From: Capra hircus
Taxonomy: Eukaryota; Chordata; Mammalia; Artiodactyla; Bovidae
Direction: 5' to 3'
Assembly (NCBI RefSeq): GCF_001704415.2
Contig: NC_030814.1
Span: forward strand, 72,037,121 to 72,101,120
Length of the DNA: 64,000 nucleotides
The notes under the pieces: generated by a model
Database searches by the model: none
The model's input: the letters and a program-made list of their open reading frames with translations, nothing else
What the model was told of the DNA's origin: nothing
Made by a program: the position numbers and the translations under genes
Part shown: positions 10,920-21,900 of the stretch, piece after piece
Position numbering within the stretch: position 1 is the first letter of the stretch
Layout of the letters: every line of letters begins with the position of its first letter

Positions 10920-11330
10920 ATGAAAGTGTTAGTCACTCAGTCATGTCCAGCTCTTTGTCACCCCATGGACTGTAGCCTGCCAGGCTCCTCTGGCCATGGG
11001 ATTCTCCAGGCAAGAATACTGGAAAGTGAAAGTGAAGTCGCTCAGTCGTGTCCAATTCTTTGCGACCCCATGGACACCAGGCTCCTCCATCCATGGGATT
11101 TTCTAGGCAAGAGTACTGGAGTGGGTTGCCATTTCCTTCTCCAGAGAATTTTCCCAACCCAGGGATCGAACCCAGGTCTCCCTCATTGTAGACAGATGCT
11201 TTACCGTCTGAGCCGTGGGTTGTAATCCTCTTTTCTAGGGAATCTTCCCGATCCAGGGATTGAGCATGGGTCTCTGAGCATTGCAGGCAGTTTCTTTACT
11301 GTCTGAGCCACCAGGGCAGTTGACCATAAC
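10920..11330 (-). mobile_element. Bov-A/Bov-tA SINE cluster
   Basis: A Bov-A monomer (10920-11032) joins directly to a second Bov-A body (11033-11150) with a tRNA head (to about 11216). A third partial tRNA-like head follows (11238-11325, ending CTGAGCCACCAGGGCAG). This looks like a dimeric Bov-tA with a second insertion or duplication at its 5' end. Confidence 0.85.
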
Positions 11331-11429
11331 AGAGAATATTAATAGTAATACTAGAGGGGGCACAGGGCATCTGGGAGCAGAGAAAGGCAGGCAACTCAGC
11401 CTTGAGGGTCAGTGATCTTCTCAGGATGA

Positions 11430-12000
11430 GTAGAAATGTATTAGGCAGCACTCTTGGTTGAAGTGATAGAAAGTCAATTTAAACTGACTTAAGGGAAAAG
11501 GAATCTACTGATTCATAACTAAAAAGTCCTGAAAGTATTAGCTTCAGGCATGGTTGGATCCAGGTGCTCATTAGAAATCAGTCTCTTCTTATCTCTCAGC
11601 TCCGTTTTCCTCTGAAAGTGAAGTTGCTCAGTCGTGTCTGATTCTTGGCAACCCCATGGATTGTAGCCTACCAGGCTCCTCCCTCCATGGAATTTTCCAG
11701 GCAAGAGTACTGGAGTGTGTTGCCATCTCCTTCTCCAGGGTAACTTCCTGGCCCAGGGATTGAACCTGGGTCTCCTGTATTGCAGGCAGACGCTTTACCA
11801 TCTGAGCCACAGGGAAGCCTATGTTGGCTTAATTATCAGGCAGACTGTCTTTATATGTTGGCAAAGATGGCTACTAACAGCTCCAGACTTATGATTCTGA
11901 TTGCCCATGTTTAGGTCACAGGTTCACCCCTGGAACCAGGGAGTGGGCGGGGTCACTCTCTCAGAACCACAGGGCCTAAAGAATGGAGCAGAGACATCAC
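11430..12000. mobile_element. Ancient interspersed repeat split by a Bov-tA
   Basis: GCTTCAGGCATGGTTGGATC and CTCAGCTCCGTTTTCCTCT before the SINE, and GGCAAAGATGGCTACTAACA after it, belong to one old repeat. Family not named with certainty. Confidence 0.45.
11612..11819 (-). mobile_element. Bov-tA SINE
   Basis: Full Bov-A body and tRNA head (GATTGAACCTGGGTCTCC, then CATCTGAGCCACAGGGAAGC), inserted into the older repeat above. Confidence 0.9.
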
Positions 12001-12304
12001 GCAAGTGAAGAGAGCTTAAAAAAAAAGGCTGATGAGCAGGCTAGACATCAGGTGTAACCCCCGGGCAAGTGACTAAACTAGAGCCCTCAGAGTTATCCCC
12101 CAGGGAACACCTGGTAAGGTGTGCTAGAACTTGGGATCACGGGGGTCATATCTCTGCACACTATGTCTTAGTTGTGTAAGCTTTGCAAGAGTTTGCCTCT
12201 GTATTTCTCCTGTTAAAATTAACCTTTTCAAATTGTCTTGAGGGCTAAGTGAAATATCAAATACAGGGGCTCAGAGAAAGTCATTCTCTTCTCTTTGGCA
12301 TTAA

Positions 12305-13232
12305 ATCAAACAGAACAACAGACTGGTTCCAAACAGGAAAAGGAGTAAGTCAAGGCTGTATATTGTCACCCTGCATTTTTAACTTATATGCACAGTACAT
12401 CATGAGAAACGCTGGGCTGGAAGAAGCACAAGCTGGAATCAAGATTGCTGGGAGAAATATCAATAACCTCAGATATGCAGATGACACCACCTTCACGGAA
12501 GAAAGTGAAGAGGAAATAAAGAGTTTCTTGATGGAAGTGAAAGAGGAGAGTGAAAAAGTTGGCTTAAAGCTCAACATTCAGAAAACAAAGATCATGGCAT
12601 CTGGTCCCATCACTTCATGGGAAATAGATGGGGAAACAGTGGAAACAGTGTCAGACTTTATTTTTTGGGGCTCCAAAATCACTGCAGATGGTGACTGCAG
12701 CCATGAAATTAAAGACGCTTACTCCTTGGAAGGCAAAGTTATGACCAACCTAGATAGCATATTCAAAAGCAGAGACATTACTTTGCCAACAAAGGTCCAT
12801 CTAGTCGAGGCTATGGTTTTTCCAGTGGTCATGGATGTGAGAGTTGGACTGTGAAGAAAGCTGAGTGCCAAAGAACTGATGCTTTTGAACTGTGGTGTTG
12901 GAGAAGACTCCTGAGAGTCCCTTGGACTGCAAGGAAGGAGATCAGCCCTGGGTGTTCTTTGGAAGGAATGATGCTAAAGCTGAAACTCCAGTACTTTGGC
13001 CACCTCATGCGAAGAGTTGATTCATTGGAAAAGACTCTGATGCTGGAGGCATTGGGGGCAGGAGGAGAAGGGGACGACAGAGGATGAGATGGCTGGATGG
13101 CATCACCGACTCGATGGATGTGAGTCTGAGTGAACTCCTGGAGTTGGTGATGGACAGGGAGGCCTGGCGTGCTGCGATTCATGGGGTCGCAGAGTCGGAC
13201 ACGACTGAGTGACTGAACTGAACTGAACTGAA
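12305..13232 (+). mobile_element. BovB LINE fragment: reverse transcriptase end and 3' tail
   Basis: An open frame reaching 12854 encodes the BovB palm region with an intact YADD catalytic motif in the context [10 protein letters not shown]. The thumb/C-terminal region and tail follow, ending in CTGAACTGAACTGAACTGAA. The 3' end frame is broken after 12854. 5'-truncated. Confidence 0.92.
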
Positions 13233-14115
13233 GGTACTGAGACTGGTCTACTTTGTCCAGCGAAAAAAGGAGCTTTCTCCACCTAGTGGCCAATGGGGTC
13301 ATTGCACTACAGAGTTGAACTCTTCACAGAACTGTAAGATTTCTTCCCAGTTTTGAAGCTCCTGGATGGATGGAAGCAGCATTTGTGAACAGCAAGCTTG
13401 GGAGTGCTAAAGCAGGGCTGTGTCTGCCCTGTCTGTAATGTGGGCTTGACACAAGGCAGAGTAGGTCAGGTCATTAGGTGGACAGATGGTGAGAGGGAGT
13501 TGTTTTTCCTATTTGACACTATTGGCTGCCCATCAGAAGGCTTGGTTAGGGGTTGGAACAGCTCATTGGACAGGGGCTGTTGTGAGGGAAGGACTTTCTT
13601 TTTCACTATTTCTTGGAAGAATCCCTGCCTGTCACTACCTCTTTAGAACTCTGGCTGAGAACTCTGATTTCTTCTAATTTCTACTTCACAAGAAAATATT
13701 AAGGCCTCAGGTCACATGAAGCTGGTGACAGGGTTCAGACCAATACCCAGGGGTCCAGAATCATATAGCTCCTGGCACATACACAGTCTTGTGTCTGCAT
13801 TGAGTGGTTGGTGCAATCAGTTCTAAGAGCTTTACCTCCACAATTCCATTTCATCTCTTCAGATGTCATTGGCTGTAGGGCTTGGGATGCAGTGATAGGC
13901 TGAGGTTCTAGATCAGTGGAAGATGACTACTTGCTAGAGCCCAGGGGAGAATCATCTTTGGCCATCATGTTGCCTCTTTTTCCTTCCTCAATCAGATTGA
14001 AACAGGTTTCTGACACTTCATAAGTCACTGAGTCTTAATACAGAGGGCTGAGCCAGATGCCATCTGCCTATGGACTTCCTTCCCCAGGGAGACCCAGAGC
14101 TTGATTCTGGCCAAT
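13233..14115. other. Intergenic, nothing recognised
   Basis: No gene or clear repeat was identified. Open frames here are short and featureless. Confidence 0.35.
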
Positions 14116-14196
14116 GATAGAAACAGTAGTCATCATTCACATAGCTTCTATCATGTGTCAGTCACTGTAATTTTTTCATACGTATCTATTCTTTTG

Positions 14197-14425
14197 GGCT
14201 TTCCAGGTGGCACCTGTAGTAAAGAACCTGCCTGCCAATGCAGGAGACTCGAGACTCAGGTTCAATCCCTGGGTTGGGAAGATCCCTTGGAAAAGGGAAT
14301 GAAAACCCACTCCAGTATTATACTTGCCTGGAGAACCCCATGTACAGAGGAGCCTGGCAGGCTACAATCCGTAGGCTCACAAAGAGTCATACCTGTCTGA
14401 AGTGACTTAGCACACACATATATTC
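14197..14425 (+). mobile_element. Bov-tA SINE nested in MIR
   Basis: Begins GGGCTTTCCAGGTGGCACC. tRNA head and Bov-A body are present. TATTCTTT flanks it on both sides as a short target-site duplication. Confidence 0.88.
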
Positions 14426-14493
14426 TTTAAATAACCCTATAAGGTAAGTGAGTACTAACATTTTACCCATTCCGGAGCCTGAGCTCTTAACAG

Positions 14494-14622
14494 GTACTTT
14501 TGTTTCTTTGTTTCCCCTTGGCCACGTTATGTGGCACGCAGGATCTTACCTAACCAGGGATCAAACCCGTGCCCCCTGCAGTGGAAGCGAAGTCTTAACC
14601 ACGGGACCTCCAAGAAGTCCCA
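14494..14622 (-). mobile_element. CHR-type tRNA-derived SINE
   Basis: Minus-strand CHR element: GATCAAACCCGTGCCCCC, TTAACCACGGGACCTCC and AAGTCCC at its 5' end. Confidence 0.8.
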
Positions 14623-14884
14623 GAGCCCGAGTTCCTTGCTGCTTCACTAGGCTGCCTCTCCAGGGCTGATGCCTCTTTTTCCATGAGAGCTTCCTTGCCC
14701 AGTGGAGTCATGGGCATGGGCAGGGGTTCCCTCATTCAGCATGAAATGTTTATCTGCTGTGCTGTGTAGTGTAGGTCCTGGGCCACACTGGAGAATATTC
14801 CAGGCTACAGAAATTCAAACCTGATTTCAGGGATGCTCAGAGTAAAAGGATCATGGATGAAAAGATAAGACTCTTGGGTTCAAA

Positions 14885-15535
14885 TTCCTGGGTGCCACCA
14901 GAATGGTCAAAATTAGAAAGATGAACAATACCAAGTGCTGACAAGGATGTGGAGCAGGAACTCTACGCTGCAGGGGGGGATGTAAGTTGGCAGAACCACT
15001 TTGGAAAGCATTTGGCGTTGTCTAGTCCAGCTAAACATGCACCTATCCTACGATGCGGCGATTCTATTCCTGAATGTGTGCATGCATGTGCACACAAAAT
15101 GGCACATAAAAACTTTTTATAGTGGCTTTATTTATAATAGTAGAAGGGGTAAACTACGGTATATTCATATAATGGATTACTATTCAGCATGAAATAAATT
15201 TTTTTTAATGAGCTTCTGATACACACAATAATATGGATGAATCTCACAGGCATAATATTGAACACAAGTGGATGCATGGACAAGTCCCTTTTTATAAAAC
15301 TGAAGGGCAAGCAAAATGAATCTATGGTAAGACAGGTCAAGATAGTGTTTGCTTCTGTGGGATACTGACTAGGAAGGGAAACAAGGCCAGCCTCTGGGGA
15401 CTGGTGATGTTTTCTATATTGATCTGGAGGCTGACTGACCATATGGATACATCACCCTCATCAAATTGTACTCTAAAAAATTTGGCTCACATTATTGAAT
15501 GTATGCTGTATCTCAAAACATTAGAAAAGCAGTGA
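14885..15535 (+). mobile_element. Old L1 LINE 3' end
   Basis: Sense L1 late ORF2/3' UTR: GCTGACAAGGATGTGGAGCA, TATTCATATAATGGATTACT, CATTATTGAATGTATGCTGT. Diverged enough to be of the L1M age class. Confidence 0.75.
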
Positions 15536-15544
15536 TCAAGTAAA

Positions 15545-16060
15545 GATAATCTTTGAATATGGCTGACAACAGTTATTTGTGCCCTCCACACCCACTATTC
15601 TCCCCTGGGACGGAGGGAACTCTGCACTTTCTTCTTTTTGATGCAAGCACCTCTCTCCCGCTTTCAGTCAGTGTGTTGTAGGTGGGACTCACTCCTTTCC
15701 AGGTGCCCAGAGGACCATTTCCCCTAGCTGCAGCGACTGGTTTAGGGATGGGAACAGATCCAGATGAGCTAATGAGTCAATCCCAGCATTTCTTACTGGT
15801 ACCAAGAAAAAGATGTTCTTTCCATTGCAGTTACCAATCTATTAGGATATAAACCTGAAGCTGCCAGAGGCTGTCTCCACCTTCTGGAGAAAGTCTGCCC
15901 AGGGAAAGAGGCCACACAGAGCAAACCAGAGTGAGATGACTCTGTCAGAACCTGAATCTAGCCATCCCTGTACAAGGTTGTTTCATTCGGAGACTCAGTA
16001 AATTTCCTTTTTTAGATAATCACTTTAAGGTTGTTACTTACAACTACAGTCTAATACACC
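15545..16060. mobile_element. Ancient repeat, LTR or MER type, unresolved
   Basis: GGTGGGACTCACTCCTTTCC, GAGCTAATGAGTCAATCCC and AGTAAATTTCC resemble an old mammalian repeat. Assignment is weak. Confidence 0.35.
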
Positions 16061-16234
16061 AGGAATCTTGGGTAAAATTACGAGAGGGGAAGGGGGCTTG
16101 GAATATAAAATAACCATAGAGCCTTGTCCAATCTCATTTTGATGGTGCTGCTGCTGTGAGACTGTGGCCCTGCCAGATGAGTGAGGCAGGCCCAGGGGTC
16201 ATGGGGAAAGTACTCTGGTCTTGTTTGTAAACAC

Positions 16235-16385
16235 AAGGAATCTAGAGAACCAGATTTTATGCTCCATTTTGCTCTTAGCAGTGAGACCTTAGGCAAATCA
16301 CTATACCTTTTTGAACCTTGTTCTTTTTCTGTAAAATGGAGTATCATCTCCTAGCTCGAAAGGTTGTTATAGAGATCAAATGCTA
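16235..16385 (+). mobile_element. MIR SINE
   Basis: GTGAGACCTTAGGCAAATCA and TTCTGTAAAATGGAGTATC are sense MIR blocks. Confidence 0.75.
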
Positions 16386-16389
16386 GTTT

Positions 16390-17500
16390 CCCATTTTCTT
16401 CAGTGTTTTCATACCCTTGGCTAAGTTGGGGCCAGCATCTTTGTGCATTCCCAGAGCATCTTGTATAACCCTCCACCACCATAATGATCTTTGACTGTAT
16501 GAGCTACCCAAGGGCTCTAAGAGAATACTCATTCCTGCATCCCTAGGCCAACAGGGCTGAGCACACAGCTGGTAGGACTCTTGAATCCTGACTAAGAGAT
16601 CCTGCAGGTCAAGGATTCATACTCTGGCAGCTCACTCATCTCTCTGCCCTTTGCTTCCTTGCCTGGTAGGTGGGGCTGATCATGACATCTTGGTCAGGAT
16701 AGAAGGACTCTGGGGAAACTGCTAAGGCAGTCTAGGCTTTGGAAGCTGAGAGCTGTGTAGGGCCTTTCCCAGTTGGTAAAGAGCAGGTTCCCAAGAATAA
16801 TAATGCTGAGTGAAGAATAGGAGTTCAGGCCGCCTGGGCACCTTCCTCAGATCTGGCTGTCTGAAGCAAAGAAGGCTGCTGAAGTCATCGCACGCACTCC
16901 TTTCCCAGCTCATTTCTGGGTCATGGAAAAGGTTTTTCCAAGAATCACAAGTCCCATGGAACCAGCCTACTGCTATGTATTAGCTGAGCAGGAAAAGCCC
17001 ATCTCTTCTTATGCATCCTCATTCATTCATTCAACAAACACTGCACGACAAACCACTCTGTCCATCAGAGGAATGGAGATGAATGATGTTAGGTCTCTGC
17101 CCTGAAGGAGTTAGCCTGGAGAGAGTCAAACTGGACACTGTTCCCATTTTGGCCTCCCTGTACATCTCCTTTCCTGCTCCCCTGAATTCCTTCTCACACA
17201 GCAGCCACACGATCATCTCAAACAAAGTATATTCCCAGCTTAAACCTTCTAAAGACATCTGTGAGGCCCTCCAGGATAGGGGGAGGTAGATGAGCAGATA
17301 AGCTTGTATTGAATTTAGGGCACCTGGACTCTGTAGGACTTCTACAGAGCTGCCAAGCAATTTGGATATCTGTTTCTGTCCCCGCTCCTAAAATCACTAC
17401 TTAAGGTGCTGGAAGTTTGAGCAGGGCTAGGGCAAAGGGTAAAGATACGCATACTAGATGATTCAAATCCCAGATCTGTTGAGTTGCAGTCTGGCTCATG
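16390..17500. other. Intergenic, mostly unrecognised
   Basis: A possible L2 5' piece lies near 17130-17290 (CCCAGCTTAAACCTTC). Nothing else was identified. Confidence 0.35.
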
Positions 17501-17566
17501 GGAGAAATTCTTTATTTAGATGCTTCAGTGACCAAAAGATAGAGCATAAGCGCACGCACACACGCA

Positions 17567-17599
<33 letters not shown>

Positions 17600-18865
17600 T
17601 ACACGAAGGCATTTACAGGCGAAGGGACAGGGAGTGCAGGGAGGAGCCCACAAGAGCAGCTGTGGACTTCTCTGACCCAGTGAGCAGGCCCCTCAGAGGG
17701 TGACCCTCCATGGAATTCCTGCTTGAAAGCTATGAGGTAAAGTCCACTCCCAGTGAAGTCCCAGGCCATAAAGCACAGCAGTGTTGTAGAAATCTACATT
17801 TGGGGTCGGGGACATAGCTGTTTCCTCACTGCAGAAGCTTACACCAGCTCTCTGTTCTATTCTCTTAAGGGTCCATCTTGCTCCTTGGTCTCCAGAATCT
17901 CCTAGTGGACGATGGGGGAGGACTAGCACCACAGCAGCCTGGGCAGACGGTCTGCTGCGCAAGGGGAACAAGAGGACCAGTAGGGCCGAAGGACAGCGGT
18001 CAGCCTCGGAGCTGGCTGGCGTGAGGGCAGTTTCCCTTTAAAGGGAGAGAGCCATCCAGGAAATTTTTACGTGGGGACCTTCCCACATGACCCTGTGCCA
18101 GAGCACCTCTGATGGAGGAGGGGAAAGGCCTCTGTTGGCATGTTCTGTGATCCCACTGGGCACTGAGGCCTCCTTCGGCTCTAGCTTGTCCCCAGTTGCT
18201 GCAGGTCCTTAGCACCATTCAGGAACTGTGGAGAAGGGGAAAGCGGGATACCAGTGCTCTGCCAGGACTGTGTCACTGCTCCAGGAGGAGACTTCACAGT
18301 GGGCAGAAATCTGGACAACTGGCCAGCATCGGATACCAGGCTCAGGAAAGCTCACACTCTCTGTGGGGCGGGAAGTGTCACATGAACTCCAAGCCTCCAT
18401 GTGGCAGCCACTTCCATCTGCCCTTTCCTACCTAGGCCTAGGCCTGGAGTGAAATTTCTGGGTTTCACTGGAGATGCCTAGAGCTTAGGGAGACCTCTGT
18501 TCTTTAGCTGCAGGGAGTGGTCCATAAGTGACCTCTAGTAGAAAGATAGGCCTGGGGTCTCATGACATACGGCCCGGAGGGGCTGACGAAGGGGAAAGGC
18601 CATCCTCCAAATTACCACCCTGGGAAATCCCAAGTCCTGTCAACATCTCTGCTTCCCTTACCCTAACCTACAGGGCCAATTCCAAAGGGGAGGAGGGGGC
18701 GTAGATTTGCCTGGGCCAATCCGAGGCTGTCTATAGTCTACTCCTGCCTCAGGCCTGTGTATTCTCCAGGAGTAAGAAAGGAGGAAGACGGAGCCAAGGG
18801 CTGACCATAGTGACAGGAAGCTGGCTCATGGCTAGTTCAACCTGGGTTGCTGGACAGAAACACCT
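17490..18865 (-). other. ZNF346: Candidate ZNF346 3' untranslated region
   Basis: Downstream of the stop codon, about 1.3 kb of largely repeat-free sequence runs to a minus-strand AATAAA at 17511-17516. That hexamer could direct polyadenylation, but no clear GU-rich downstream element is visible. The only obvious repeat inside is the CA microsatellite at 17551-17598. The true end may be elsewhere. Confidence 0.35.
17551..17598. repeat. CA dinucleotide microsatellite
   Basis: An interrupted then pure CA run (the pure part at about 17575-17598). Likely polymorphic. It may sit in the ZNF346 3' UTR, where it would be a TG run in the mRNA. Confidence 0.95.
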
Positions 18866-18953
18866 CTAGTTTTCCAAGGTGGTTGAGTCTTTCTGAATGG
18901 GTTGCCTTTGCATGGGAATCTGGCCCAGAGGTGATGCCACTGTTTTTGGTGAC
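18866..18953 (-). CDS. ZNF346: ZNF346 coding exon 7 (C-terminal tail and stop)
   Basis: 88 nt. The acceptor AATTACAG is followed by G that completes the glutamine codon, then [17 protein letters not shown] and the KDSTTLEN end with TAG at 18866-18868. Human ends DSTTLED, so the tail is conserved. It is an unstructured, serine/threonine- and glutamine-rich end without a finger. Confidence 0.93.
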
Positions 18954-21900
18954 CTGTAATTTGAGAGGGAACAAAGGCATATGATTAGTTTGTGGTGGTG
19001 GTGATGGTATCCCAGGTAGCTTATTCTAAAGACAGTACAGCTCTTTCAGGGTGTGGAGTAACAAGCCAGGCAGCTCTCCTTACTGAGGACCACTGCATGC
19101 CAGGCACAAGGCTGGGTGTTCTGCTTTCAGCATCCTGTTTCATTCTCAGGCTAATTTTGCAAGGCGGGGGGACCAGCACCCCCATTTTATATACAAGGAA
19201 ACTAAAGTTCAGAAAGTATAAGTGACCTGCCCACAGTAAGCTGATTTAAAGTGTGGTAGATTCAGAACTGAAGCCCATGCATTTCCTCTATACTGAACCA
19301 CTTTTTCTGCCTATGGGGCTCTACATGACCTGGATGGGACAGAAAGACCATTCTTCCCAGCACATGGAATCAAGTGGCTCTCCAGTCATGACCTCACTAG
19401 TATCACCTGATACTGTCTGATTTGTTTAGGATCTCTTTCTACCATCAGAGGGGGATCAAATGGATCAGAGAAAAGCATTGGTCTTGGTTCCTAACATAGG
19501 AACAGGTTTGACACCTAATAGGTGAACAGTAAATCGCTGGTGAGTGAAGGAAAGCTTATCTCTAATAGCTCCTCTTATCAGGACCAGGACTTCACATACA
19601 GCATCTCTAACACTTACTTCATCCCATACGGTGAGGAAGGAGAGCTCCATTTGGAAATAGCAGAGCAAAATGAATGGGCTTTGGAGTCAAGAGGTTTGAA
19701 TACTGGGTCTAACTCCAAGTAACCATGAGATCTACAGCAAGTTACTTCATCTATCTGATATTAGGTTTCCTTGGGTTGTAAAGGGTGGGGGGAGTCCTAA
19801 TTCAGAGATGCTGTTGCAAATTAAATGAGATTCAATTACGTGTTCAACAAATTATACTATAATCTTTGTTTTGTTTTGTTTTTGTAGCATAATCTTATAG
19901 AGAAGAAATTGGAGGCTCAAAGAGGTTTATTGACTCACCTAAGGTCACATAGCTGGAAAGTGTAAGAAGGAAATAATAAACAACAGTAGCATTTTCAAGT
20001 CTGGGCAGCCCCACGGTAGGGTTCTGACTGGTTCTGAGTTGTTTGCCAAAACTGCCACCAGCCAAGCTGCAATGCTGAAAGTGAGATGCAAGCCAAGGTG
20101 CGAGGGCTTGTCTCAAATCCTATCTAAGGGGAACCTCACGAGTTCTCCCAGTTAAAGATGTATCTATCAATAAAGCCACAGTGTGGGAGAGGAGACTTCA
20201 GGCAGAGCAGAGAGGACCAAGAACGTTTTGAGCCTAACACTCTGCCCTTCTACCACCTTTAATTCACTTGGCTCTGTAAGCGGTCCAGAACCAATCACCA
20301 AAGTCAAAGCAGTCATCTCAGCAGATCTGCCTGAAACTGTTTCCTCATCTGTAGAACAGGGATAATTTCTATCTCCCAAGGTTATGTTGTGGCACACCGT
20401 CCACACTCCCCTCCTGAGAAGCAGGGACTGAACCATCTGAGCCCTCCCAGACAGACCTGGCCTGTTCGTATCACACGGCACCACAACCCCCTGGTCAGCA
20501 CTGCCCTGGAGGAACATGCTGTGAGCCTGCCAAGCCTCAGTGTGAATTGTAACTCTGCCTCATACCACTCTGAGTGCTGGTCGCCTGTGTTTGTAAATCA
20601 GAATAATAACCCTTTTCTCCCAGGACTATTGTGAGGATTACCTGAGAGAATCTGCTTGGCATATGGCCTGCAACAGACCAGGAGCTCAACCAAAGAATGT
20701 GAATCATTTTCAAGATTATTACAGACAGACAACTCTGTTAGTCTCTTCCCTTTAAAGCACTTATCACCATTTGTAATTATTGGCAGTTTGCATGGTCATT
20801 GTTTCTGTCTCATCCCATCAGAATGTTAGGTTATTGGAGCAGGAACTGAGTCTATCAGACTGGGTCTGTCTGGGCTACCACTCAGAGGTGTTCAGTATTT
20901 GATCAATGAAAGAACCTGGTCATATTTGGTAATAACCTGTAGAGGAAGCTCTTGCCACAGAACTAACGGCAGTTCTGGTCTTCAAGCCAGTGGTGGGTTG
21001 GGGTTGACGAGTGTCCCCAGTTAGACTGCTAACATGTTGCCAAAAAATTTAGGCGACCACTAAGGGAATCATTTCTGTTTTTCTACTAAAACCTTCAGCC
21101 CAACAGGTTTAAAGGCTGGGGAGAAGCTGACAGGAGAACTCACACAGGGGATACTTCTGTTGACTGACCAAGGTTTTGCTAACTGAAAAGAAAAGACTGC
21201 CAGGATTCCTTTCTAGCCAAGGAATACCTGGCTTTGTTCTGATTCTGAAGCCCTGAGCTCCTGCTGCAGACCCATGAATTTCAAAGTGTGATTACTTACT
21301 GGTTCTTGTGTTTGAAGCCGCTGACATGAGCTTGGTACTGTTCTATGGAGTTCAGTACTATCTTGCATGTCTTGCAGGGGTAGCCCTTCCCGGCTGAAAC
21401 ACACGTAAATGTCAAGATGCTTAGTAATCCAATAAGAAGGGGCCTGGGGACTTTGTGCTTTTGACAGCATGTGCAAATGCCCTTCTGAAGATGGACGAGT
21501 GGAGTGAGGTCAGGCCCTGGTAAGAATTACAGAGGCCTCAACGACTCAATGATCAGGGGCACATGTATGCCTGTGTGTTCCCTGGAGCTGGGAAACTCCT
21601 TGTCCCCCCCTTGCCCTGTACCCTTTGTCCCAGCACGGAGCCTGGTCCAGAGTAGCTGTCTGCTGAGGAAATAAATGATTGATAGAACAAAGAGGTGACA
21701 TTTGATGTAACTGTCTTTTCTACCTGGACTGTGCCCTTAGATGAGAGATCTCTGGGAAGGCAGGCCTCTCCTTGCGCTTGCAATAACAGTAATTAATGAG
21801 AAGGCCTATAAGGAAAATTAATCTGTCTCTCTACTGTGGGGCTCACAGATACCCTTTCTCACTAACAGGGCTGCTCCAATGACAAAGTGGCCTTTCTTCA

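Larger units (their letters stand above)
14120..14665 (-). mobile_element. MIR SINE split by two younger SINEs
   Basis: MIR pieces lie at 14120-14196, 14428-14492 (CCCTATAAGGTAAGTGAGTA) and 14623-14665. The intervals hold a Bov-tA and a CHR element. The pieces are collinear, so one MIR was interrupted twice. Confidence 0.65.
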
